Source: Niallia endozanthoxylica
GTDB taxonomy: Bacteria; Bacillota; Bacilli; Bacillales; Cytobacillaceae
DNA length: 64,000 nucleotides
Direction of reading: 5' to 3'
NCBI RefSeq assembly: GCF_008710145.1
Contig: NZ_VYKL01000022.1
Span: 124,001 to 188,000, forward strand
How positions within the stretch are numbered: the stretch's first letter is position 1; each line of letters starts with the position of its first letter. Made by a program: the position numbers and the translations under genes. The notes beneath the pieces are model-generated. The model was not told where the DNA came from, ran no database searches, and was given only the letters and a program-made list of their open reading frames with translations. Positions 8,239-16,485 of the stretch are shown in pieces.

Positions 8239-9339
8239 ATGCAGACAAATATTGAAGCAAATGCAAAGGCAAAGGTAAAAAAGGAAAATCAAAAATCAAT
8301 TAATAATGCTTTTGCCTCTCATTTTGCTAAATCTATGTTTCTAGCTGTTTGCGGGCTGGCAATCTTAACGTTTATTGGTACTAGAATGTTTACGCATATT
8401 GATTTAAATCTATATGGCTATATGGTGGGAACGCTCGTATTTATTGGGGGCTTCTTCTATCGATTTATTGCTTGGGGTGAAAGACCACCGACAAAAATCA
8501 TTATCAAAAAAGGTCTTAAGCTTCTTTTTAGAAAATCCACACCACAAACATCTGTTGAGCATTTAGCTACATACAGATTCATTTGGAATAGGGGAATTTA
8601 CCGATGGACCCAGCACTTATTAATCGGATGGGGATGTGTACTTGCTATTTGTGTCACTTTCCCGCTTGTGTTCGGCTGGATGTACTTCACGATGAATGAT
8701 AATGGCTACTACAACATTATCGTTATGGGTGTGAAAGTCTTGACTGTAGAGGCTACTGGTCTAATCGCTACTTTATCTTATAACGCATTAAACATTTCAG
8801 CTGTCATGGTTATTACTGGAGTAACAATGGCTCTATACCGCCGCTTGAAAAATATGCAGGCGAGAGCAGAGCAAAAATTCATTTATGATTTTCTTCCATT
8901 ATATCTGTTGTTGTTAGTAAGTATTACAGGACTAGCACTTACCTTTATGAATATGTTTTTACACGGCGCAGGGCAGCCTGCCATGTCTTTAATTCACCAA
9001 TGGTCCGTGATTATTACATTAATCTATCTGCCATTTGGAAAATTGGCGCACATTCCGTTCCGACCAATGAGTGTTCTGGCAAGAAATTACCGAGAACACT
9101 ATGCGGAACAATCTATGAAAGAATGTAAAGTTTGCGGTGATGAATTTGTTTCTGTAGAACAGTCAAAAGACGTAGTTGATGTTCTAGGAGTTAACGATAT
9201 CGAGTTTAAAACGAAGGAAGGCCACCATCTTGCAGAACTGTGTCTTCCATGTCGAAGAAAGTACCGGATTGCGCAATTTTCCGGTTTCCCTACCCACGAG
9301 GTAAAAGTTAAGGAGGCAAACCAGAATGCAAAGGGATAA
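8239..9339 (+). CDS. NarI/DsrM-like membrane cytochrome b subunit
   Basis: This 366-residue protein has about six membrane segments (33-51, 60-79, 125-150, 180-200, 218-240, 250-275). Histidines His126, His242, His253 and His271 sit in or near the helices and could bind two hemes. The segment ending PFGKLAHIPFRP resembles NarI/DsrM-type quinol-oxidising subunits. A C-terminal cytoplasmic tail carries two CxxC pairs (Cys296/299 and Cys335/338), a possible zinc or iron site not usual in NarI. It is the first gene of the operon and overlaps the catalytic subunit gene by 14 bases. It probably passes electrons from quinol to the reductase. Heme binding is inferred, not proven. Confidence 0.65.
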   Translation: MQTNIEANAKAKVKKENQKSINNAFASHFAKSMFLAVCGLAILTFIGTRMFTHIDLNLYGYMVGTLVFIGGFFYRFIAWGERPPTKIIIKKGLKLLFRKSTPQTSVEHLATYRFIWNRGIYRWTQHLLIGWGCVLAICVTFPLVFGWMYFTMNDNGYYNIIVMGVKVLTVEATGLIATLSYNALNISAVMVITGVTMALYRRLKNMQARAEQKFIYDFLPLYLLLLVSITGLALTFMNMFLHGAGQPAMSLIHQWSVIITLIYLPFGKLAHIPFRPMSVLARNYREHYAEQSMKECKVCGDEFVSVEQSKDVVDVLGVNDIEFKTKEGHHLAELCLPCRRKYRIAQFSGFPTHEVKVKEANQNAKG

Positions 9340-11494
9340 GTTTTTTAGAGAAATAGAGAATGTTAGACATCCAAATGAAACCTTGGTTAAAACGCATTGC
9401 TCCTATTGCGGCATGCAATGCGGTATGAACTTAAGAGTAGATACAAAAACAAATAAAATTATTGGGGTTGAACCTCGTTATGATTGGCCTGTCACACATG
9501 GAAAGATGTGTCCAAAAGGGGTTACAGCGTACCAGCAGACAAACCATGATGATCGTATATTAAAGCCGCTTATTCGTGATGATGCATCTTTAAAAGGAAC
9601 GAAAGAGGGCTTTCGTGAAGCAAGCTGGGATGAAGCATATAATTTAATTGCGAAAAAGTTTACAGAGCTGCAAAACAACTATGGAAAAGATACATTGTCT
9701 GTTTTCAGCGGTGTATCAATGACAAATGAAAAATGCTATTTAACTGGAAAGTTTGCCCGTGTTGCTCTTGGAACACGTTATATCGATTATAATGGGCGAT
9801 TCTGTATGTCAAGTGCGGCCGGAGGCTTCCTTCGTTCATTTGGTGTGGACAGAGGTTCAACATTGCCTTGGACGGATATCCATGAAACAGACTGCTTATT
9901 TATTGCCGGAAGCAACACAGCAGAATGCCATCCAACATCCATGTTCCGTGTATGGCACGTACAGGAAAGAGGAGGCTACCTCATTGTTGCCGACCCGCGT
10001 GAAACACCAATTGCACGAAGAGCAGACGTTCATCTTGATTTGCGTCCAGGAACAGACCTTGCTTTGGCAAACGGAATCTTAAATCTATTAATTCAAAATG
10101 GTTATGCGGACGAAGCGTTTGTTGCGAACCATACAAATGGATTTGAAGAAACAAAAGAGCTTGTAAAAGAGTTTACTCCAGAATATACGAGTCAGCTTAC
10201 AGGTGTTGCGCCTGAAAAAATCATCCGTGCAGCAGAAATTTACGGAAAAGCTCCGAATGCTGTCGTGATGTTTGCCCGCGGTATTGAACAGCAGCATAAG
10301 GGTGTTGATAATGTATCAGCTTATACCAATATGGCTTTAGTAACAGGTAAAATTGGCCGTCCAAAGGCAGGTGTGGCTACATTTACCGGTCAAGGGAATG
10401 GCCAAGGCGGCCGGGAACACGGTCAAAAGTCAGATTTATTACCAGGCTATCGAAAAATTACCAATCCTAAACATGTGGAAGAAGTTTGTAAGGTTTGGGG
10501 AATTACACCAGAAGAAATGCCGCAGCCGGGTGTATCGGCTTATGAAATGTTCGAACTGATGGAACAAAAAACCATCCGTGGTCTGTATTTATTATGTTCA
10601 AACCCGGCAGTATCTGCACCTAATTTAAACTTCGTAAGAAAAGCTTTAAAAGATTTGGACTTCATGGTATGTGCTGACTTCTATTTATCTGAATCAGCAG
10701 AGTTTGCCGATGTGGTTCTTCCGTCTGTTACTTGGTCTGAAGATGAAGGAACAGTGACAAACCTAGAAGGCCGCATCATTAAGATTAACAAAGCGCAGGA
10801 ACCAATCGGCGAATCAAAGCCGGATTGGCAAATGCAAGTAGAACTTGCCGAACGTCTAGGAAGAGGAAAATACTTCTCTCATCTAAAAACAGCAAAAGAT
10901 GTGGCAGATGAATTTAGATTGGCAAGTAAAGGCGGTTACGCAGATTACTATGGTGCTACATGGGATAAAATCGACAAACAGGATGGAGTATTTTGGCCTT
11001 GTAAGGATGAAAACGATCCTGGGACACCGCATATGTTCTTAGATAAAAAATTCTATCATCCGGATGGAAAAGCGAAAATTTGTGCATTGCCTTACCGTCC
11101 GCCGGCAGAGGAGCCTGATGCAGAATATCCGCTTCGCTTAACGACAGGCCGTGTTGTTTATCATTATTTATCAGGGAACCAGACAAGACGTATTCAGTTC
11201 TTACGCGATATGTGCCCGGAGCCGTATGTCGAGGTGCATCCTGAAACAGCAGCAAAATATAACGTGGAACATGAAGAAAGAGTCCGCTTGTTTACAAGAA
11301 GAGGCGAGGCTATTTATAAAGTGAAAATTACGGAAGCGATTAGAAAAGACACAGTCTTTGTTCCATATCATTTTGGTCACGAACAGTCTATTAATCTATT
11401 AACCATTGCAGCGCTTGACCCGATGTCACGTATGCCTGAATTTAAGGCCTGCGCAGCGCAGATGGAAAAAGTTGAAACAAAGAAGGTGCTTTAA
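9326..11494 (+). CDS. Molybdopterin oxidoreductase, Nas/Nap-type nitrate reductase-like
   Basis: This 722-residue catalytic subunit belongs to the Mo-bis-PGD family. The N-terminal 4Fe-4S cluster ligands are Cys25, Cys28, Cys32 and Cys62. Cys160 in NGRFCMSSAAGG is the expected Mo ligand, as in NasC/NarB and NapA and in contrast to the Asp of NarG. A molydop-binding domain fills the last 120 residues. There is no Tat signal of its own. The length is close to assimilatory NasC/NapA forms. With NarK and an NreA-like GAF protein in the same cluster, nitrate is the likeliest substrate; another oxyanion cannot be excluded. Confidence 0.8.
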   Translation: MQRDKFFREIENVRHPNETLVKTHCSYCGMQCGMNLRVDTKTNKIIGVEPRYDWPVTHGKMCPKGVTAYQQTNHDDRILKPLIRDDASLKGTKEGFREASWDEAYNLIAKKFTELQNNYGKDTLSVFSGVSMTNEKCYLTGKFARVALGTRYIDYNGRFCMSSAAGGFLRSFGVDRGSTLPWTDIHETDCLFIAGSNTAECHPTSMFRVWHVQERGGYLIVADPRETPIARRADVHLDLRPGTDLALANGILNLLIQNGYADEAFVANHTNGFEETKELVKEFTPEYTSQLTGVAPEKIIRAAEIYGKAPNAVVMFARGIEQQHKGVDNVSAYTNMALVTGKIGRPKAGVATFTGQGNGQGGREHGQKSDLLPGYRKITNPKHVEEVCKVWGITPEEMPQPGVSAYEMFELMEQKTIRGLYLLCSNPAVSAPNLNFVRKALKDLDFMVCADFYLSESAEFADVVLPSVTWSEDEGTVTNLEGRIIKINKAQEPIGESKPDWQMQVELAERLGRGKYFSHLKTAKDVADEFRLASKGGYADYYGATWDKIDKQDGVFWPCKDENDPGTPHMFLDKKFYHPDGKAKICALPYRPPAEEPDAEYPLRLTTGRVVYHYLSGNQTRRIQFLRDMCPEPYVEVHPETAAKYNVEHEERVRLFTRRGEAIYKVKITEAIRKDTVFVPYHFGHEQSINLLTIAALDPMSRMPEFKACAAQMEKVETKKVL

Positions 11495-12055
11495 GTGCAA
11501 AAGAGGCTGTATATCGAATTAGAGAATTGTATAGGCTGTCGTTCTTGTCTAGCGGCATGTACACAATGCGGCGGACATGAAGAGCGTAATCGAAACTATG
11601 TGTATGATGTCAATCCTCTTAAGGACCGACAGACGATGCCGCTTATGTGCCTTCATTGCGTTAACCCGGCATGTGCAAGAAGCTGTCCGGCCCAGGCAAT
11701 CCAAATTCACGAAACAGGTGCCGTTCTATCAGCATTAGTGGAAAAATGTATCGGCTGTCAAAACTGTACCATTGCCTGTCCTTACGGTATACCGAAGTTT
11801 GATACCGAGCAAAACTTAATGTATAAATGTGATTTATGTATTGACCGGACAAAGGATAATATCCCGCCAATGTGTGCGAGTGTCTGTCCAACCAACACAC
11901 TTCAATGGCTGACAGATGAAGAAATTGAGAATAAGAAACAACAATTCAACCTGGATAATGATATGTGGGTGACAAGCCTGCCATATCTTGAAGGCGAAAC
12001 GAATGTAAAAGTCAATCTGCCTGGTATTTTACAGGGTACAACAAAGCTGTTCTAG
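11495..12055 (+). CDS. Four-cluster ferredoxin-like electron transfer subunit
   Basis: This 186-residue protein resembles DmsB/NrfC/NarH-type iron-sulfur subunits. Four Cys groups are visible: CIGCRSCLAAC, CLHCVNPACARSC, CIGCQNCTIAC, and CDLC with a distal CASVC. It should carry four 4Fe-4S clusters and link the cytochrome b to the catalytic subunit. The start is a GTG lying directly after the preceding TAA, with GAAGG seven bases upstream. It is translationally coupled to the catalytic gene. Confidence 0.85.
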   Translation: MQKRLYIELENCIGCRSCLAACTQCGGHEERNRNYVYDVNPLKDRQTMPLMCLHCVNPACARSCPAQAIQIHETGAVLSALVEKCIGCQNCTIACPYGIPKFDTEQNLMYKCDLCIDRTKDNIPPMCASVCPTNTLQWLTDEEIENKKQQFNLDNDMWVTSLPYLEGETNVKVNLPGILQGTTKLF

Positions 12056-12066
12056 GAGGTAATAGA

Positions 12067-12594
12067 ATGCCATCGGATAAAAATAATAAAATCCCCTTTA
12101 ATGAGGATAATTATACACATAATATTGAGCGGAATAATGAAAGAAAACTAGATAGACGCGGGTTTATGAAAACTTTAGTAGGAGCAGCAGGCGCATTTGC
12201 TGTTTCCTCCCTTCCGTGGGGAGCTGTAGCTGCCAAGGAATTGATGGGGCTTGGGGATAAGGAATATCCGCATCAAAAGATTACAGATATCAGTGACATT
12301 CCTGTCGGTGAAGCAGTCGAGTTTGCTTTCCCTGGTGAACATGACGATGCCCTATTAGTCAGGCTAGCAGAGAATAAATATGTTGCCTATCAAAATGCCT
12401 GTACACATCTTCGCTGTCCAGTATTTTGGAAAAAGGAACAGAATGTCATGCTGTGTCCTTGTCACCACGGTAAATTTGATGTCGAGACAGGTGTTCCCAT
12501 TGCAGGACCTCCGCGTCGTCCGCTTCCTGAGATTCAGTTAAAGGTTGAAAATGGGGCAGTTTATGCAGTGAGGGTGAAACGTTATGAAGCTTAG
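12067..12594 (+). CDS. Tat-targeted Rieske 2Fe-2S protein
   Basis: This 175-residue protein has a twin-arginine signal (Arg30-Arg31 in LDRRGFMK, then a hydrophobic stretch to about residue 57). Its Rieske domain has the boxes CTHLRC (112-117) and CPCHHG (130-135). The extra cysteines Cys117 and Cys132 should form the disulfide seen in high-potential bc1-type Rieske proteins. It is expected outside the membrane, while the catalytic subunit lacks a Tat signal. The gene begins eleven bases after the ferredoxin gene behind AGGAGG. A Rieske subunit is not normal for Nas, Nap or Nar enzymes. Arsenite oxidase does have one, but its catalytic subunit has a different iron-sulfur cluster. Confidence 0.85.
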   Translation: MPSDKNNKIPFNEDNYTHNIERNNERKLDRRGFMKTLVGAAGAFAVSSLPWGAVAAKELMGLGDKEYPHQKITDISDIPVGEAVEFAFPGEHDDALLVRLAENKYVAYQNACTHLRCPVFWKKEQNVMLCPCHHGKFDVETGVPIAGPPRRPLPEIQLKVENGAVYAVRVKRYEA

Positions 12595-12775
12595 GGTTAT
12601 GGGTGTAGCCGTACTATGCATCATTTTGATGCTGAATGTCATTTTTACTCAGTACATGGTTCATCAATATTATTATGAAAATTATACTAATACATTAATC
12701 TTTGGGGGATTAAATATTTTTCTTTTCCCTGCTGCCATTTATGTATACAAAAAAACAATCAATGCAAAGGCGTGA
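12584..12775 (+). CDS. Small two-helix membrane protein
   Basis: This 63-residue protein has two hydrophobic segments (about 5-23 and 37-55). It overlaps the end of the Rieske gene by eleven bases. No family is recognised. The tight coupling suggests a small accessory or anchoring subunit of the reductase complex; this is inference. Confidence 0.6.
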   Translation: MKLRVMGVAVLCIILMLNVIFTQYMVHQYYYENYTNTLIFGGLNIFLFPAAIYVYKKTINAKA

Positions 12776-12780
12776 ATCCT

Positions 12781-13092
12781 ATGAACAGTGAAACATACCT
12801 TGATTTTTGTTTTATCAGAGAGGCAATAGGTCATTTTGCTGCTGAAATTGATCAAATGCTTGCAGAACTTTTTAAAGATATTCGCTTGAATTGGTACTTA
12901 GATGAGAAGACAGAGGATGGAATTGAAATTGTCGTTGCTGAAGTAAAGGGAATGAGCAGATGGCAGTCAGAACAGGAAACGATTGATTATATCGAAGAAC
13001 ACGCAGACGAAGCATTCTGGAAGTATCTGCAGGGCTATCAGATGAATGTATACCCGGCAAAGAGAGGCTGTGGCAGCTGTGGAACACATTAA
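12781..13092 (+). CDS. Unknown soluble protein with C-terminal Cys motif
   Basis: This protein of about 103 residues starts at ATG 12781; a GTG at 12772 overlapping the previous stop is an alternative. It is acidic and mostly helical by eye and ends in RGCGSCGTH. The two terminal cysteines and histidine could hold a metal or be redox-active. No family is recognised. Its place between structural genes and the transporter suggests a maturation or assembly factor for the reductase. Confidence 0.65.
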   Translation: MNSETYLDFCFIREAIGHFAAEIDQMLAELFKDIRLNWYLDEKTEDGIEIVVAEVKGMSRWQSEQETIDYIEEHADEAFWKYLQGYQMNVYPAKRGCGSCGTH

Positions 13093-13093
13093 A

Positions 13094-13354
13094 ATGGAAG
13101 ACTTACAACCCTTTATTTCTCAAAAGGTAATGGTTGCCATCCTTGATAAAGATGGAGAAGAGCAGGCTCCTTTTGTGCCAAAAGAAATCCAAAAGCTGGA
13201 GCTGTGTCCAGACCATACTCATCTGCGCATTTACTTTGACCGCCGGCACTTTTTTGCTATTCCGTTAACAGCTAGTGTTTCTTTAGCTGAAAATGCATGG
13301 ACTGCTTTTGATCAACAATCACAACTATATTATGTAATTAAGAAAAGAGCGTGA
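13094..13354 (+). CDS. Unknown small soluble protein in the reductase operon
   Basis: The frame can be read from ATG 13094 (86 residues); an upstream ATG at 13046 would overlap the previous gene by 47 bases and looks less likely. The product has a FVPKEIQKLELCPDHTHLRIYFDRRHFFAIPL core and no membrane segment. I do not recognise it. It lies directly before the NarK gene and shares its transcript. Confidence 0.6.
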   Translation: MEDLQPFISQKVMVAILDKDGEEQAPFVPKEIQKLELCPDHTHLRIYFDRRHFFAIPLTASVSLAENAWTAFDQQSQLYYVIKKRA

Positions 13355-14583
13355 ACACAATGATAAAAAAAATCCAGCTTCCATTACAAACAATGAATCT
13401 GATTGTTGGATTTATGATTTGGGTTTTAATCTCCTCCTTAATGCCGTTTATTAAAGAGGATATTGCCATTCCTGAAGGTCAGCTGGCGCTTGTAACAGCT
13501 GTTCCGGTTATTTTAGGTTCTGTTCTCAGGGTTCCGTTAGGATTCTACGCGAATCAGTTTGGTGCCAGAGTGATATTTCTACTGAGCTTTGTTTTGTTGT
13601 TATTTCCTGTGTATTATATCAGTATTGCTAATTCATTAGCTGATTTATTAATTGGCGGATTATTTCTAGGAATTGGCGGAGCCGTTTTCTCCGTCGGGGT
13701 AACGTCTTTGCCGAAGTACTATCCGAAAGAACGCCACGGTTTTGTTAATGGAATCTATGGTGCTGGAAATCTTGGAACAGCTGTCTCAACTTTTGCTGCT
13801 CCAATGCTTGCAACGAAATTTGGCTGGTCTGTGACTGTTCAAATTTACCTAGTCATTTTGGCTGTTTTTATCCTAATGAACTTTTTCTTAGGTGATAAAA
13901 AAGAACCGAGAGTAAAAACAACACTTTCCGAGCAAATAAAAGGTGTGTATAAAAATGAAAAGCTGTGGCTAATTTGTTTATTTTACTTTATTACCTTTGG
14001 CTCATTTGTTGCCTTTACCGTTTATCTGCCAAACTTCCTTGTTTCAAACTTTGGCTTAGAAAAAGTAGATGCAGGAATGCGTACTGCCGGATTTATTGTG
14101 GTCGCTACGATTATGCGTCCAATCGGCGGCTGGCTGGCTGACCGTTTTCATTCTCTTATTTTACTTATGTTTGTGTTTGGAGTTTATACAGTTTCAGCGA
14201 TGATTCTTTCCTTTGCTCCATCCCTTGCATGGTATACCTTTGGGTGTTTAACGATTGCGTTTTGTGCCGGTGTCGGAAACGGTGTTATCTTTAAGTTGGT
14301 GCCATTATACTTTCAAAAGCAGGCTGGTATTGCAAATGGTATTGTATCGATGATGGGCGGCTTGGGAGGATTTTTCCCGCCAATCTTATTATCATTATTG
14401 TTTAATATAACAGGGCACTATGCCATTGGTTTTATGGCCTTATCGGAAGTTGCTCTTGCCAGCTTAATTCTGGTAGTCTGGATGTATTATCAGGAAAAAA
14501 TGGCTCAAGCCAAAAATGATTTGGACAGAGCTGTTGAGGGAAGTATGTTCAAGATTCGAAACAATAATATGAAAAAGGCGTAA
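13351..14583 (+). CDS. narK: NarK-type nitrate/nitrite MFS transporter
   Basis: This protein of about 410 residues has twelve membrane segments and belongs to the nitrate/nitrite porter branch of the MFS. The paired glycine-rich signatures GIGGAVFSVGVTSLPKYYPKE and GVGNGVIFKLVPLYF-GGLGG are typical of NarK proteins. Nitrate import or nitrate/nitrite exchange is the likely role. The start is GTG 13351 overlapping the preceding TGA, or ATG 13360. It supports nitrate as the substrate of the upstream reductase and suggests that reduction takes place in the cytoplasm. Confidence 0.85.
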   Translation: MNTMIKKIQLPLQTMNLIVGFMIWVLISSLMPFIKEDIAIPEGQLALVTAVPVILGSVLRVPLGFYANQFGARVIFLLSFVLLLFPVYYISIANSLADLLIGGLFLGIGGAVFSVGVTSLPKYYPKERHGFVNGIYGAGNLGTAVSTFAAPMLATKFGWSVTVQIYLVILAVFILMNFFLGDKKEPRVKTTLSEQIKGVYKNEKLWLICLFYFITFGSFVAFTVYLPNFLVSNFGLEKVDAGMRTAGFIVVATIMRPIGGWLADRFHSLILLMFVFGVYTVSAMILSFAPSLAWYTFGCLTIAFCAGVGNGVIFKLVPLYFQKQAGIANGIVSMMGGLGGFFPPILLSLLFNITGHYAIGFMALSEVALASLILVVWMYYQEKMAQAKNDLDRAVEGSMFKIRNNNMKKA

Positions 14584-14633
14584 ACTTTCATTTGCTTTTA
14601 TGTGAAATATCAATATGAGGAAGGAGGGATGGA

Positions 14634-15278
14634 ATGAAAACGCAGCCGACAAAGGAAAATATCAGTTCCTACATTATTCAAGCGCAGGAACAGGAGCTTA
14701 AGCGAATTGCCCTTGAGCTTCACGAAGGAGTGGGTCAAACTTTATACAGCCTTTATACAGGTTTGCAGTTAATCGAAGGAAATGTAGATCAGTCAATGAA
14801 GGGGTATATGGAAGATATGACCCAATTGCTGGAGAAAACAATTCAAGAAGTAAGGCTTTTGGCTGTAGAATTACATCCTCCTACTCTCACAACACTTGGG
14901 TTACTTTCAGCTATGAAAACTTATTTAAAATTATACACGTCAACATATGGCATTGAAGTGGATTTTAACGTTTTCGGAGATGAAGTGGAAATCTCAGAAA
15001 AAGAGAGAATTACTCTTTTTCGAGTTTGTCAGGAGGCATTGGCCAATATCGCAATACACGCCGATACCATTCGGGCAGACATCACTTTAACATGGGAACC
15101 GGAAGGATTATTCATTTCAATAAGAGACTTTGGCAAGGGGTTTGACGTTGAAGCAGCCATGGATCATTCGCCAGGTCTTGCTTCGATGATTGAAAGAATG
15201 GGTTTGATTGGCGGAAGCTGTACTATATCTTCTCGAATGCAGGAAGGGACTTCTATAGAGTTTTTCCTACCGTTATAG
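14634..15278 (+). CDS. Sensor-less histidine kinase, NreB-like core
   Basis: This 214-residue protein is only the catalytic core of a HisKA_3-type (NarL-system) kinase. The phospho-acceptor is His30 in ELHEGVGQ, and the ATP-binding boxes include DFGKGFD and GLASMIERMG. It has no membrane segment, no PAS domain and no Cys cluster as found in staphylococcal NreB. Input may therefore come from the GAF protein encoded two genes downstream. The ribosome-binding site is AGGAGGG. Confidence 0.8.
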   Translation: MKTQPTKENISSYIIQAQEQELKRIALELHEGVGQTLYSLYTGLQLIEGNVDQSMKGYMEDMTQLLEKTIQEVRLLAVELHPPTLTTLGLLSAMKTYLKLYTSTYGIEVDFNVFGDEVEISEKERITLFRVCQEALANIAIHADTIRADITLTWEPEGLFISIRDFGKGFDVEAAMDHSPGLASMIERMGLIGGSCTISSRMQEGTSIEFFLPL

Positions 15279-15373
15279 TAGAATATTGATTTAGGGGTTT
15301 GCAACGTGCAATCCCCTTATTGTGTTTTATTTTCAGATTAAATGGTATCGATCTCAGGTTAGGGGGGATTGGC

Positions 15374-16027
15374 TTGATTAAAATATTACTTTGCGATGAT
15401 CATGCTGTTGTTAGAATGGGTTTGAGAATGCTGTTAAATAATCATGAGGATATGGAAGTCATTGGGGAAGCCTCTGAAGGAAATGAAGGAATTCAGCAGG
15501 CGCTTGAACTTAAACCAGACGTAGTAGTTATGGATTTAAGTATGCCCCATGGAAAAGATGGCTTATCGGCTACCTCGGAATTGAAAAAATTGATGCCGGA
15601 AGTGACTATCTTGATTCTGACGATGCATGACGACGAGGAGTACTTATTCCGTGCGATTCAAGCAGGAGCTTCGGGGTGTATTTTAAAAAGTGCGCCTCAG
15701 GAGGAGCTTGTGGGGGCTATTCGTTCTGTGGCAGGTGGAAATGCATACCTTCATCCTTCTGCAACGAAACGATTAATGGAGGAGTATTTGGGAAGCGTCA
15801 AGCAAGGAACTGCTGATACGTTTCAACTCCTTTCCGATCGTGAGAAAGAGGTACTTACCTTGATTGCGAAGGGTTTTTCGAATAAAGAAATTGCGGAACA
15901 GCTGTTTATCAGTGTCAAGACAGTTGAAACCCACAAAGGGAACCTAATGGAAAAGCTCCAGATGAAGACAAGACCAGAGCTTGTGGCATTAGCTTTAAAA
16001 AAGGGGTTATTAGGATATGGATTATAA
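15374..16027 (+). CDS. NarL/NreC-type response regulator
   Basis: This 217-residue regulator has a receiver domain with acidic pocket Asp8-Asp9 and phospho-acceptor Asp54, and a LuxR-type HTH at about 150-215 (LSDREKEVLTLIAKGFSNKEIA). I chose the TTG start at 15374, six bases after AGGGGGG, which gives the normal family length; a longer frame from 15299 has no such site. It probably binds the paired palindromes at 8137-8171. The following GAF gene overlaps its 3' end by eleven bases. Confidence 0.83.
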   Translation: MIKILLCDDHAVVRMGLRMLLNNHEDMEVIGEASEGNEGIQQALELKPDVVVMDLSMPHGKDGLSATSELKKLMPEVTILILTMHDDEEYLFRAIQAGASGCILKSAPQEELVGAIRSVAGGNAYLHPSATKRLMEEYLGSVKQGTADTFQLLSDREKEVLTLIAKGFSNKEIAEQLFISVKTVETHKGNLMEKLQMKTRPELVALALKKGLLGYGL

Positions 16028-16484
16028 AAGGTGCAGCCAAGAGGGTACTTGCCGGCATATTGAGGCATGCTGTGAACAGTTATTAGCTGAATTGAACTGT
16101 GATTTTGTTGGTTTGGCTATCCAAAATAGTGACGGACCTGATGTTAGATGGCATTACGCTGCTGGAAACAGTAACGAAAAATACATGAGAATTACAGTCC
16201 GTTATGGAAAAGGGATAGCAGGTAAAGTCATCTCTACAGGAAGGCCGATGACAGTAGAGGATTTTCCTAATCATATTACAGGAAAGGTACTTGAGTACCC
16301 GATTATGCTGGCCGAAAATCTCTTATCTGCTTATGCTGTACCCATTCAGATTAACGGAATGCCAAAAGGAGTTTTATTGGTGGGGAATCGGACAAAGCGA
16401 ATCTTTACGGAAACTGAACATCGAGTTGTTTTATTGGCTGCAAAGGGGTTGGAGGAAAAGTTAAGCAGTAACAGGAGGAAATAG
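16017..16484 (+). CDS. GAF-domain protein, NreA-like nitrate receptor
   Basis: This 155-residue single GAF-domain protein has the segments RYGKGIAGKVISTGRPMTV and ENLLSAYAVPI, which resemble staphylococcal NreA. NreA binds nitrate and controls the NreB kinase. An N-terminal cysteine-rich stretch (Cys6, Cys12, Cys18-Cys19) is not needed for nitrate binding and may bind metal. Overlap with the response-regulator gene indicates coupled translation. Nitrate binding is inferred from family and context. Confidence 0.72.
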   Translation: MDYKRCSQEGTCRHIEACCEQLLAELNCDFVGLAIQNSDGPDVRWHYAAGNSNEKYMRITVRYGKGIAGKVISTGRPMTVEDFPNHITGKVLEYPIMLAENLLSAYAVPIQINGMPKGVLLVGNRTKRIFTETEHRVVLLAAKGLEEKLSSNRRK

Positions 16485-16485
16485 A

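Noticed and set aside
9326..11494. Formate dehydrogenase
   Set aside because: The Mo ligand region CMSSAAGG follows the nitrate reductase pattern with Cys. The catalytic His next to (Se)Cys that marks formate dehydrogenases is not present.
8239..12594. Arsenite oxidase operon (Tat-Rieske plus Mo subunit)
   Set aside because: The Mo subunit has a four-Cys 4Fe-4S motif and a Cys Mo ligand. Arsenite oxidase has a 3Fe-4S cluster and no Cys ligand. NarK and an NreA-like gene point to nitrate.
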